Source: Kribbella pratensis | GTDB taxonomy: Bacteria; Actinomycetota; Actinomycetes; Propionibacteriales; Kribbellaceae | NCBI RefSeq assembly: GCF_004365355.1 | Contig: NZ_SODP01000003.1 | Span: forward strand, 930,001-994,000 | Reading direction: 5' to 3' | DNA length: 64,000 bases | Part shown: positions 48,159 through 56,152 of the stretch, piece by piece | How positions within the stretch are numbered: position 1 is the first letter of the stretch | How the letters are laid out: every line of letters starts with the position of its first letter | Translations under genes and position numbers: made by a program | Notes under the pieces: model-generated | Databases searched by the model: none | The model's input: only the letters and a program-made list of their open reading frames with translations | What the model was told of the DNA's origin: nothing

Positions 48159-49049
48159 GTGAACGACATGCTTCCCGGGATGCCGACGCGGCTGTTCGTG
48201 GCGACGCCGACCAAGCTGCTGACGTTCGCGGACTGCAAGCGCAGGTACCGCTACACCTACCTCGAGACCCCGCGCCCGCCGAAGGGTCCGCCCTGGGCGC
48301 ACAACACCGTCGGTGCGATCGTCCACGAGGTGCTCGCCGACTTCTTCGGGCGCTGGCCGGCCGCCCGTCGTACGCCGGACGAGGTCGTCGCGAAGATGCG
48401 ATCGAGCTGGCGGAGCGAGGGCTTCCGCGACGAGCAGCAGTCACTGGACTGGCGCGATCGCTCGACCGAGATGGTCCTCGGCTACCTGCGGGACACCGAC
48501 CCGTACTACGAGCCACGCGGAGTGGAGCGCACCGTTGCCTTCACCACCGAAAGGGCGTCGTTGCGCGGCCGGGTCGACCGGATCGACGAGCGCCCGGCCC
48601 GCGACGGCAGCGGCGGGACCGAGCTGGCGATCGTCGACTACAAGACCGGCCGGCGGCCGCTGACCGCTGTCGATGCGCGGTCGTCGTTGGCGATGGCTCT
48701 CTACGTCCTCGGAGCCCGCCGCGTCTTGCACAAACCCTGCACTCGCGTAGAGCTCCACCACCTCCCGACCAACACCGTCGCCGCTGCCGACCACGACGAG
48801 GCGTCCCTCGGCCGCCATCAGCGCCGCGCCGAGTCCATGGCCGACGACGCCGCAGCCGCCGAGGCCCGGTGGCGCGAAGGCCTGACCCCCGCCGAGGCCG
48901 ACGAGGCCTTCCCGCCCGAGCCGTCCGCGCTCTGCGGCTGGTGCGACTTCGCCCGGATCTGCCCCCAAGGCCGCCGCGAATCCCCACCCCGCGACCCCTG
49001 GTCCGGCCTCGACGAAGGCAACGAGCTCCCGATCGCCGACGCCGGCTGA
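48159..49049 (+). CDS. RecB-like PD-(D/E)XK nuclease with probable Fe-S cluster
   Basis: A 296-residue stand-alone nuclease domain. The fold marks are LTFADCKRRYRYTYLE (helix with C26), TVGAIVHEVLADFF (catalytic His), GRVDRIDE (Asp) and LAIVDYKTGR (D-x-K). The C-terminal C259-G-W-C262 and C268 with C26 form the four-cysteine 4Fe-4S clamp seen in AddB and Cas4. Likely a role in DNA end processing or repair. GTG start one base after marC. The stop codon is the first unit of a 16-bp tandem repeat. Confidence 0.88.
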   Translation: MNDMLPGMPTRLFVATPTKLLTFADCKRRYRYTYLETPRPPKGPPWAHNTVGAIVHEVLADFFGRWPAARRTPDEVVAKMRSSWRSEGFRDEQQSLDWRDRSTEMVLGYLRDTDPYYEPRGVERTVAFTTERASLRGRVDRIDERPARDGSGGTELAIVDYKTGRRPLTAVDARSSLAMALYVLGARRVLHKPCTRVELHHLPTNTVAAADHDEASLGRHQRRAESMADDAAAAEARWREGLTPAEADEAFPPEPSALCGWCDFARICPQGRRESPPRDPWSGLDEGNELPIADAG

Positions 49050-49104
49050 TCCCCTCCCTGGCTGATCCTCTCCCTGGCTGATCCTCTCCCTGGCTGCACC
49101 TCTC
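49044..49104. repeat. 16-bp tandem repeat starting in a stop codon
   Basis: Three full copies of GGCTGATCCTCTCCCT (first with one C/T change) and a 13-base partial fourth copy. The first GGCTGA includes the last codon and stop of the RecB-like gene. No spacers. Confidence 0.95.
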
Positions 49105-49182
49105 AGGGGTCAACCCCTCAGATTGCCGGTTGCGGACGCGGATTCTCCTTCCGCAACCGGCGTTTTCGGGGGTTGACCCCCG
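49105..49182 (+). terminator. Nested hairpin terminator complex
   Basis: A central 12-bp stem GCCGGTTGCGGA (49125-49136) with 49150-49161, followed by GTTTTC, looks like an intrinsic terminator. Outside it AGGGGTCAACCCCT (49105-49118) and CGGGGGTTGACCCCCG (49167-49182) are each palindromic and also pair with one another over 12 bases, giving alternative cruciforms. Confidence 0.75.
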
Positions 49183-49277
49183 AGCGTGACATCGGACGAG
49201 AGTCGCGTGCCAGCGCCGTGTGCGGCCGGTGCCAGCGTTGCGCTGGACCCTGAGGGTGGATGAAAGGGGTTCGCGTG

Positions 49278-50126
49278 ATGGGTGCGAAGACTGTGAACAA
49301 GCTCGTGGTGCCGGGGGCAACGCTGCATTACGAGGTCACCGGCTCGGGGCCGGTGCTGCTGCTGATCGCCGGCGACGGAGCCGATGCCGGCGTGTTCACG
49401 GGGATGGTCGGGCAGCTCGCGGCGGAGTACACGGTCGTGACGTACGACCCGCGGGGCAACTCCCGCAGCCGGTACGACGGTGACGCGACGGACGAGCGCG
49501 TCCGGCAGTCGGCCGAGGATGCGCTCGCTCTGATCGACGTGGTCGGCGACGGCGCTGCGGGCGAACCGGCGTACGTGTTCGGTAGCAGTTCGGGAGCGAT
49601 CACCGGCCTCGAGCTGATCACGCGGTTCCCGGACCGGGTCCGCATGCTCGTGGCGCACGAGCCGCCGTGCACCGAGGTGCTGCCGGACGCGGACGACGCG
49701 AGGGCGTTCTTCGGCGAGGTGTACGAGACCTACCGTACGGACGGGCTGACGGCGGCCGACGTGGTGTTCATGATGGGCACCGGGATGGACGGCGACGCGA
49801 TGCCGCCGCTGGAGGACCTGCTGCCGGAGTACCGCGAGCTCGCCGAGCGGATGCAGGCGAACGCGGCCAACTTCTACGAGCACAAGCTGTTGCCGTTCAC
49901 CCGCTACGAGCCCGATCTGGATGCGCTGAAGCGGGTCGCGGACCGGATCGTCCCGGCGGCCGGGCTGGATTCGCACGCGCACCTGCCGGGGCGGCCGATA
50001 GAGGTCATCGCGAACCACCTCGGCTGGCCCGTGGTGCTGTTCCCCGGCGGGCACGGCGGCTACTCGAGCCACCCGGGTCCGTTCGCCACCCACCTGGCTC
50101 ATCTGCTCAAGACCGACACGGTTTAA
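49278..50126 (+). CDS. Alpha/beta hydrolase
   Basis: A 282-residue hydrolase. The HG-type oxyanion region is replaced by LLLIAGDGADAGVF; TYDPRGNSRSRYD, the nucleophile elbow FGSSSGAITGLEL (G-x-S-x-G), and a late GGHGGY with the catalytic His are present. The substrate is unknown. ATG at 49278 has AAAGGGG upstream; an in-frame ATG at 49260 is less well placed. It is flanked by terminators on both sides, so monocistronic. Confidence 0.87.
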   Translation: MGAKTVNKLVVPGATLHYEVTGSGPVLLLIAGDGADAGVFTGMVGQLAAEYTVVTYDPRGNSRSRYDGDATDERVRQSAEDALALIDVVGDGAAGEPAYVFGSSSGAITGLELITRFPDRVRMLVAHEPPCTEVLPDADDARAFFGEVYETYRTDGLTAADVVFMMGTGMDGDAMPPLEDLLPEYRELAERMQANAANFYEHKLLPFTRYEPDLDALKRVADRIVPAAGLDSHAHLPGRPIEVIANHLGWPVVLFPGGHGGYSSHPGPFATHLAHLLKTDTV

Positions 50127-50135
50127 CCTGCGGCC

Positions 50136-50179
50136 ACCGGTCCGGGTGCGAGTCTGAGGGGTCTCGGACCCGGACCGGT
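50136..50179 (+). terminator. Terminator hairpin after hydrolase gene
   Basis: ACCGGTCCGGGT (50136-50147) pairs perfectly with 50168-50179 over 12 bases, followed by TATTTGTATT. Ten bases past the hydrolase stop. The remaining 180 bases to the ABC genes hold no clear element. Confidence 0.8.
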
Positions 50180-50358
50180 TATTTGTATTGACGCCTCCGC
50201 GGACCGCGGCGTAGCGTCCCTTCCCTGCCTTGACAATCGGCGTGGTTCAACCATGCCTTCACAGTGGTGTCCGTACCCCCGGGTCCTGACGGATCCGGGG
50301 CGGTTTCGCGTGCCGCTGTGCCCTCGGACACCACCAGGAGTGCGAGAGGAGGTCTGCA

Positions 50359-51156
50359 ATGGGCGTGTATTGGGCGATCGCAGTGCGGTCCTTCCGGCGG
50401 TTCGCGACGTACCGGATCGCCACCGTGTCCGGCACGTTCACGAACTCGGTGTTCGGATTCATCCTGTGCGGCATCTACCTGACGCTGTGGCACGAGCGCC
50501 CCGGCCTCGGCGGGTACGACGTCGACGACGCGCTGACGTTCGTGTGGCTTCAGCAAGGACTGCTGATGTCGGTCGGGATCTGGGGCGCCACGACGACGAG
50601 TGAACTGGGGGAGCGGGTCCGCAGCGGTGAGATCGCGGTGGATCTGTACCGGCCGACGCACCTGCTGCTCTGGTGGCTGTCGGTCGACCTCGGGCGGGCG
50701 TTGTTCCAGTTGCTGGCGCGTGGCGGGGTGCCGTTGCTGGTCGGAGCGCTGGTGTTCGACCTCAAGTTCCCGTCGACACCGATGGCGTGGCTCGCGGTCG
50801 CGGCCGGTGTGTTCCTGGCGATCCTGATCAGCTTCGCGATCCGTTACCTGGTGGCGCTGTCCGGGTTCTGGATCACCGACACGCGGGGTATGGAGCAGTT
50901 GGCCCTGGTGCTGGCGACCTTCTTCTCGGGGATGGTCCTGCCGCTGGTGGTGTTCCCGGGCTGGATCGGACAAGTCGCCCGGGCGACGCCATGGGCCGCG
51001 ACGATGCAGGTGCCGATCGACATCTGGCTCGGCCGGAGCCCCGGCGGGACGGGTTCGGCGCTGCTGTTCCAGCTGGGCTGGATCGCGGTGCTGTTCCTGT
51101 TCGCGCTGCTGGTGACGTCGGTGGCGACCCGGAAGGTGGTGATCCAGGGTGGTTGA
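50359..51156 (+). CDS. ABC-2 type exporter permease (DUF990 type)
   Basis: A 265-residue membrane protein with six spans. Marks of the ABC-2/DUF990 group are FVWLQQGLLMSVGIWGATTT, the conserved VRSGEIAVDLYRPTHLL and FFSGMVLPLVVFPGWI. It forms half of an exporter with the next gene; the ATPase is third. The order permease-permease-ATPase and the eight-base overlap indicate one operon. Transported substrate unknown. Confidence 0.88.
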   Translation: MGVYWAIAVRSFRRFATYRIATVSGTFTNSVFGFILCGIYLTLWHERPGLGGYDVDDALTFVWLQQGLLMSVGIWGATTTSELGERVRSGEIAVDLYRPTHLLLWWLSVDLGRALFQLLARGGVPLLVGALVFDLKFPSTPMAWLAVAAGVFLAILISFAIRYLVALSGFWITDTRGMEQLALVLATFFSGMVLPLVVFPGWIGQVARATPWAATMQVPIDIWLGRSPGGTGSALLFQLGWIAVLFLFALLVTSVATRKVVIQGG

Positions 51157-51964
51157 GCGCGTGCTCCAGGCGCCGTCGCAGTACTGGATGCTGATCATGA
51201 TGTGGGTGCGGTCCTCGATGGCGTACCCGGCGTCGTTCTTCCTGATGCTGTTCAGCTCGATGGTGCTGACGGTGATGGACTTCGTCGCGATCGTGCTGAT
51301 GTTCAGCCACATCTCGTCGTTCGGCGGGTTCTCGCTGCCGGAGATGGGGTTGCTCTACGCAACGGCCTCGATGACGCTCGGGATCGCGGACCTGTTCACC
51401 GGGTCGATCGAGCGGGTCGGGGAGCGGATCCGGACCGGGACGTTCGACGCGTACCTGATCCGGCCGGTGCCCGCGTTCCTGCAGACCGCGGCCGACGGGT
51501 TCGCGCTGCGGCGGCTCGGCCGGCCGGTGCAGGCGCTGGTCGTGATGGTGTTCGCCTTCAGCCGGCTCGACGTCGACTGGACAGTTGCCCGCGGCATCAT
51601 GTTGGGGGTGTCGATCGTGGCCGGATCGGTGATCTTCGGCGCGATCTTCGTGCTCGGCGCCGCGTTCCAGTTCGTGTCGGTGGATTCCGCGGAGCTGGCC
51701 AACTCGTTCACGTACGGCGGGCAGACGCTGACGCAGTACCCGCTGGCGGTCTTCGGGAAGGAGATCGTGCGGGCGGTGACGTTCGTCGTACCGCTTGCCT
51801 TTGTCAACTACTACCCGGTGCTGTTCCTGCTGGGTAAGCCGGCCCCGCTGGGGTTGCCGTCCTGGATCGGATTGCTGTCGCCGCTGGTCGCGGTCGTCAT
51901 GGTCGCGCTCGCGTCGCTGGCCTGGCGCGGCGGTCTTCGTCGCTATCGCAGTACAGGGAGCTGA
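51149..51964 (+). CDS. ABC-2 type exporter permease (DUF990 type), second subunit
   Basis: A 271-residue membrane protein, paralogous in layout to the preceding one: six spans, the segment RIRTGTFDAYLIRPVPAFLQ corresponding to VRSGEIAVDLYRP, and FVVPLAFVNYYPVLFLLGKP near the end. GTG start inside the previous gene. Two bases separate its stop from the ATPase start, implying coupled translation. Confidence 0.88.
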   Translation: MVERVLQAPSQYWMLIMMWVRSSMAYPASFFLMLFSSMVLTVMDFVAIVLMFSHISSFGGFSLPEMGLLYATASMTLGIADLFTGSIERVGERIRTGTFDAYLIRPVPAFLQTAADGFALRRLGRPVQALVVMVFAFSRLDVDWTVARGIMLGVSIVAGSVIFGAIFVLGAAFQFVSVDSAELANSFTYGGQTLTQYPLAVFGKEIVRAVTFVVPLAFVNYYPVLFLLGKPAPLGLPSWIGLLSPLVAVVMVALASLAWRGGLRRYRSTGS

Positions 51965-51965
51965 G

Positions 51966-52919
51966 ATGTCTGTCATCGAGTTGTCGGATGTGTCGCGGGC
52001 GTTCACGGTCACGTCGCGGGCCGGGTTGCGGCGTACCAGACGCGAGGTGCGCGCGGTCGACGGGATGTCGTTCACCGTCGAGCCGGGGGAGGTGATGGGC
52101 TACATCGGCCCGAACGGCGCCGGGAAGTCCACCACGATCAAGATGCTGACCGGGATCCTGGTGCCGTCCGGCGGCTCGATCCGGGTCGCCGGCGTGGATC
52201 CGTCCCGGAACCGGCTGAAGCTGGCGAAGCGGATCGGAGTGGTGTTCGGGCAGCGTACGACGTTGTGGTGGGACCTGCCGTTGAAGGATTCGTTCGCGGT
52301 CCTGCAGAAGATGTACGGCGTTCCGTTGGCTCGTCATAAGGAGAACCTGGCGACCTTCGTGGAGCTGCTGGATCTGGGCGATCTGCTCGACGTACCCGTT
52401 CGTCAGCTGTCGCTGGGTCAACGGATGCGCGGCGACATCGCGGCCGCGCTGCTGCATGATCCCGAGATCGTCTACCTCGACGAGCCCACCATCGGCCTGG
52501 ACGTGATCAGCAAGGCCCGGCTCCGCGAGTTCCTGGCCGAGATCAACGCCGCCCGCCGTACGACGATCATCCTCACCACCCACGACCTGGACGACATCGA
52601 GGCCCTCTGCACCAGGGTCATGGTCATCGACCACGGCCACCAGATCTTCGACGGCACCCTCGACGGCCTGAAGTCCAGCCAGTCCGCCCCTCGCACCCTG
52701 GTCGTCGACCTCGCGACCTCGCTCCCACCGATCGCCGTAGAAGGCGCCACCGTCACCAAGGTCGACGGCCCCCGCCAGCACCTGACCTTCCCACCCACTA
52801 CCAGCGCCGCCCCCCTCCTGGCCCAGATCGCCGCCAACTACCCCTTGGTCGACCTCTCCGTAGCCGAACCCACCATCGAATCCGTCATCACCCAGCTCTA
52901 CGCCCCAGCATCCTCGTAG
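51966..52919 (+). CDS. ABC transporter ATP-binding protein (exporter)
   Basis: A 317-residue ATPase. Walker A GPNGAGKST lies at about 46-54, the signature LSLGQRMR, Walker B IVYLDEPTIGLD and the switch H in LTTHDLDD follow in order. An Arg-rich insertion (SRAGLRRTRREV) before Walker A and a C-terminal 80-residue extension are usual for the DUF990-linked exporters. It energises the two membrane subunits encoded just upstream. Confidence 0.93.
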   Translation: MSVIELSDVSRAFTVTSRAGLRRTRREVRAVDGMSFTVEPGEVMGYIGPNGAGKSTTIKMLTGILVPSGGSIRVAGVDPSRNRLKLAKRIGVVFGQRTTLWWDLPLKDSFAVLQKMYGVPLARHKENLATFVELLDLGDLLDVPVRQLSLGQRMRGDIAAALLHDPEIVYLDEPTIGLDVISKARLREFLAEINAARRTTIILTTHDLDDIEALCTRVMVIDHGHQIFDGTLDGLKSSQSAPRTLVVDLATSLPPIAVEGATVTKVDGPRQHLTFPPTTSAAPLLAQIAANYPLVDLSVAEPTIESVITQLYAPASS

Positions 52920-52926
52920 CCTGCGG

Positions 52927-53241
52927 CTAGGCGAGGTCCGCGGCCATCGAGGCGAAGACGACCTCGGGATCCATGCCCTTCGGATCTTCACGCCACCGCT
53001 GAACCGGTCCCGGCAACTCCGCTTCGTCGACCGTCCCCACCCCGGCCTGGATGAGCCGCTTGGCCTCAGCGATCCCGATATCGACGTACTGCAGCTCATT
53101 CAGAAAGTAGTAGTCGTGCCGAGCGCCCTCGTTGTAGTGGAACTTCCCGGTGTTCCCGACGTACGTCCACACATCCTCGTCCACCAGGGCCGCCACCCAC
53201 AGCTCCTTCTCCCCGTCCTTGACCAAGAACAACCGCGTCAT
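52927..53241 (-). CDS. Small protein, paralog of 53278; possible immunity/antitoxin-like partner
   Basis: A 104-residue protein of unrecognised family. It is clearly homologous to the next upstream small protein: both share LWVAAL / VWVAAL, a Y-V-x-N-T-G-K-F-H-x-N core, R-x-D-Y-Y, and RLI-x-x-GVGT-x-DE. A strand-rich cytoplasmic fold without signal or membrane segment. It is third in a row after a RelA/SpoT-fold protein; duplication of a small downstream gene is common for immunity genes, so that is the leading idea, unproven. 36 bases separate the two paralogs. Confidence 0.72.
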   Translation of the reverse strand: MTRLFLVKDGEKELWVAALVDEDVWTYVGNTGKFHYNEGARHDYYFLNELQYVDIGIAEAKRLIQAGVGTVDEAELPGPVQRWREDPKGMDPEVVFASMAADLA

Positions 53242-53277
53242 CGTGAAGTCCCATTCTGTCGATGCCGGCAGCCGCTA

Positions 53278-53589
53278 CTACTCGGTGTACCCGGCGGCGA
53301 TGGAGAGTACGTCGGCGGGGTCGAGGGGGTTCGGGTCGGCGCGCCAGTCGACGAGGGAGTCGCTGTGTTCGTCCTCGTCGAGGGTGCCGACGCCCTGGCT
53401 GATCAACCGGCGCGCGTCAGCTGGACCGATCGGCTCGTAGGTGAACCAGCGCTCCATGTAGTAGTCGTTGCGCAGGGCATTGTTGTTGTGGAACTTCCCG
53501 GTGTTCGCGACGTACGAGTACATGTGCTCATGCGCCAACGCGGCCACCCACACCAGCCGGTCGTCCTCTTTCACCAGGTAGAGCTTCAT
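53278..53589 (-). CDS. Small protein, paralog of 52927; coupled to RelA/SpoT-fold gene
   Basis: A 103-residue protein, acidic, without membrane segments. It shares with the downstream 104-residue protein the core Y-V-A-N-T-G-K-F-H-N-N, NDYY and RLISQGVGTLDEDE. Its ATG overlaps the TGA of the RelA/SpoT-fold gene (ATGA), so the two must be made together. No known family recognised. By position, size and duplication it is a candidate neutraliser of the upstream enzyme. Confidence 0.75.
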   Translation of the reverse strand: MKLYLVKEDDRLVWVAALAHEHMYSYVANTGKFHNNNALRNDYYMERWFTYEPIGPADARRLISQGVGTLDEDEHSDSLVDWRADPNPLDPADVLSIAAGYTE

Positions 53590-54395
53590 CGCGCGATCCC
53601 CTCGCCTCGGTCCTGATCTGTCCTCGGTCGTCTTCCCGGTCCGGTCGCGGCGGGTCGTCGGTTGGTCACCATTTGTCTGGAGTCACTGTAGTTGTGAACC
53701 TTGACGCGTCTTCCGCCCAGCTCGGTGAGGGCGTCGATCCCGGGCGGCGTCGGGAGCTGAGCGGATGCGTCCACGCACTTCTGACGTGCGGCGGTCCGCT
53801 CGTCGTCGGAGGTGGTGAGACTGCGTTCGACCTCGTACCAGCGGGTTGTGAGCTCCTTGACCTCGGCGGACCTGACGGAGTGCCATTGCACCTCGAGCCG
53901 ATCGATATCCGGCGTGCGGAAGTGGGCGTGGATGCCTTTGTACCGCGAGCCGTCCGTGTAGGAATGCATCGCGTACAGAACCCGCCACCCCTGAGCCGTC
54001 AGAGCCTCGGTCGTACTGCGCGTCGACGCGACAAGCTCGTCGGGCGACTGGGTCAGCACGGTGTACCGGAGGAGATCCTCGACCGGGTTCCGGTTGTTCG
54101 CGTCGGACCAGGTTCGGAGCTTGCGAGCCAGCGACTCCGGGGATTTCACCCGGCGGCTGAGCTGGTACGGCGAGCTGCCGGCGGGAATCGAGCCGAGGAA
54201 CTGGGCGGTGACTCGTGGTTCGATCTCAGCTGTTTGCCGGAGCAGTTCGATGCTCTTCGTCGCCGCCTTCGTGCCGTAGCGCCTTGCCATGTCAGCCGGG
54301 GCGAGCGGGTCGTCCCCCCAGTCGAGTGGGCGGCCGGCCTCGAAGACCCGACGGAGGGCAGCGAGGTCCGGCGGATGATCCGGCCCGCATGGCAT
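53586..54395 (-). CDS. RelA/SpoT-fold nucleotidyltransferase-like protein (toxSAS candidate)
   Basis: A 269-residue soluble protein. The middle (about 75-195) follows the RelA/SpoT synthetase pattern: RRVKSPESLARKL (R82, K84, S88, K92), VEDLLRYTVL (D107), YKGIHAHFRTP (Y152, G154, H156), LEVQWHSVRSAEVKELTTRW (E168, Q170, K180). No HD hydrolase, TGS or ACT domain is present, as in small alarmone synthetases and their toxic relatives that modify nucleotides or tRNA. It is followed by two paralogous small genes, the first translationally coupled. Whether it makes (p)ppGpp, ppApp, or pyrophosphorylates tRNA is unknown. ATG start is tentative. Confidence 0.75.
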   Translation of the reverse strand: MPCGPDHPPDLAALRRVFEAGRPLDWGDDPLAPADMARRYGTKAATKSIELLRQTAEIEPRVTAQFLGSIPAGSSPYQLSRRVKSPESLARKLRTWSDANNRNPVEDLLRYTVLTQSPDELVASTRSTTEALTAQGWRVLYAMHSYTDGSRYKGIHAHFRTPDIDRLEVQWHSVRSAEVKELTTRWYEVERSLTTSDDERTAARQKCVDASAQLPTPPGIDALTELGGRRVKVHNYSDSRQMVTNRRPAATGPGRRPRTDQDRGEGIAR

Positions 54396-54587
54396 CTGGT
54401 TCCCCCTTGGTCTGTGTGGCTTTCTTTGACCGTAGGGAATTGGGTGGGGGCTGTGGGGTGGGTTTGGGGATCTGTGGATAACTCGGGTGGGTTACAGAAG
54501 GGGGTGGGGGGTGACGTCGGGGGTGGTGGGGTCGTTGGAATGCGGGTAAGGACCCAACCGGGCGGGTGATTCGGGGGTAGAGAAGGT

Positions 54588-55118
54588 ATGCCGACGATGA
54601 CGGGTGGGCCTGTGGCCGGTGTGACGGTGCCTCCGGGGGACGGGCCGGGGTTCGCACAGTGGGTGCGGCCGCATCTGGTCGCGATGGCTCGGCTGGCGGC
54701 GCGGCTGGCAGTTGGGGCGGATCGGGACGACATCGTGCAGGAGGCGCTCGCGCGGGCGTGGTCCAAGCGCTCGCAGTACGACGCGAGCCGCGGCACCCCG
54801 TCGGCCTGGCTGCTCGCGATCACCGCCGACCAGGCCCGCAAAGCGGTACGCCGGATGCGCACCGGCCCGTCCTTGTCGCTGATCGACGCGCCCGACGCTG
54901 CACCGGTGTCCCGTCCGGATCTCGACGCGCGGATGGATGTCGACCACGCCATCATGTCGCTGTCCGAGCGGCAGCGGCTCGCGGTCGACTGTTACTACTT
55001 CGCCGACCTGTCGATCGCCGACACGGCAGCCGTGATGGGCTGCTCCGAAGGCACCGTCAAGTCGACCCTCTCGGACGCCCGCTCGCGGCTCCGCACCTTG
55101 CTGGAGGTCACAGAATGA
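54588..55118 (+). CDS. ECF sigma factor (sigma-70 family)
   Basis: A 176-residue sigma factor. Region 2 is at about 25-90 (FAQWVRPHLVAMARLAARLA, RDDIVQEALARAWSKRSQYD), and region 4 at 120-170 (LSERQRLAVDCYYFADLSIA, TAAVMGCSEGTVKSTLSDAR). It ends in an ATGA overlap with a membrane protein gene, the usual place of an anti-sigma partner. ATG 54588 is used; an ATG three codons later is possible. Regulon unknown. Confidence 0.9.
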   Translation: MPTMTGGPVAGVTVPPGDGPGFAQWVRPHLVAMARLAARLAVGADRDDIVQEALARAWSKRSQYDASRGTPSAWLLAITADQARKAVRRMRTGPSLSLIDAPDAAPVSRPDLDARMDVDHAIMSLSERQRLAVDCYYFADLSIADTAAVMGCSEGTVKSTLSDARSRLRTLLEVTE

Positions 55119-56152
55119 AGCCGACCGACGAGATCGACGACCTGCTGACGCGGGCGGGCGCTCGGTGGCGGGCCGATCAGGAGGCGCCGCCCGAGCCCGA
55201 TCTCGAGTACATGCTGAGCGGCGGTCGTAAGCCCCGCCGCTGGGTCCCGGCACTCGCCGCCGCCAGTGTGGCGGTCGTTGCCGCTGGCATCATCGCCGTA
55301 CTCCCGAACCATCAGGACCAGCCGCAGAGTCCGCCGCAGTCGATTGCCCAAGGCAACCACCAGCCGAACGACGAGCAGCTGGTCAAGCCCGGCGACAAGG
55401 TGCAGGTGAGCGGCCGGATCGTCGCAGCCCCGGGCAAGCTGCCGGTCTTCTGTCTGCCGCTGCCGGAGACGTTGATCGGCTACTTGCCCGGCAAGGAGCC
55501 GGCGCCGAACTGCCCCGACGACGCCGCGGTCAAGCTCAAGGGCCTCAAGCTCGACCAGATCGGCGGCCTGACCACAACCAAGGGCGTCAGCGTCGGCCAC
55601 GCAACGGTCACCGGTGTCTGGCGCGACGGCACGATCGACGTACAGACGCAGTCGCCCACGGTCGAGCCAGAGCCTTCCGATCTGCCGAAGCTCCCATGCG
55701 CCGCGCCGGCCGGAGGCTGGCCGTCGAAGCCGAGCAACATCGCCTCCGCCGCGGTGAAGGCGTTCCTCGCCGCGAACGCCGCTCAGGCGTACGGCCCCGT
55801 CGCCTATTACCCGAACGGAACGTCGCGCAACGCGCCTGTCGTGATGATGGTCGGCGTGGCGCACGGGGATGTCGCCGCGTTCCGTGCCGCCTTCGAGAAG
55901 GTCTACAGCGGGAACCTCTGCGTGACGCCTGTCCTGATGAGCAACGCAGACAGTGACAGGGTCAGGACCGAGCTGGACACGATCTTGAGCAAGCAGCACC
56001 TGGGCGTCTACATGAGTGGCGGCGCCGACGGGATGACTGGCGGCCCCGCACCGATTCACCTGCTTGTGTACACCGAGCAGGTGAAGGCCGCCCTCGCCCC
56101 GGTCGGCCTGGACCTGCTCGACATCGAGCCGCAGGTGCGGCCGGTGGGCTAG
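55115..56152 (+). CDS. Sigma-factor-linked membrane protein (possible anti-sigma)
   Basis: A 345-residue protein with a cytoplasmic N-terminus of about 48 residues (DEIDDLLTRAGARWRADQEA), one membrane span (about 51-68, ALAAASVAVVAAGIIAVL) and a large outside domain. The outside part contains an OB-like stretch (VQVSGRIVAAPGKLPVFCLP) and four to five Cys that may form disulfides. The zinc motif H-x3-C-x2-C is absent, so the anti-sigma role rests on coupling to the sigma gene and topology. No named domain recognised. The 3' end overlaps the convergent hydrolase by four bases. Confidence 0.78.
   Translation: MKPTDEIDDLLTRAGARWRADQEAPPEPDLEYMLSGGRKPRRWVPALAAASVAVVAAGIIAVLPNHQDQPQSPPQSIAQGNHQPNDEQLVKPGDKVQVSGRIVAAPGKLPVFCLPLPETLIGYLPGKEPAPNCPDDAAVKLKGLKLDQIGGLTTTKGVSVGHATVTGVWRDGTIDVQTQSPTVEPEPSDLPKLPCAAPAGGWPSKPSNIASAAVKAFLAANAAQAYGPVAYYPNGTSRNAPVVMMVGVAHGDVAAFRAAFEKVYSGNLCVTPVLMSNADSDRVRTELDTILSKQHLGVYMSGGADGMTGGPAPIHLLVYTEQVKAALAPVGLDLLDIEPQVRPVG

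Noticed and set aside
50230..50235. TTGACA as a -35 element for the ABC-2 exporter
   Set aside because: No acceptable -10 hexamer at 16-19 bases; not listed as a promoter.
54473..54481. DnaA-box-like TGTGGATAA as part of a replication origin
   Set aside because: Only one good copy, with no AT-rich region or dnaA/dnaN genes; a chance match or local regulatory site at most.
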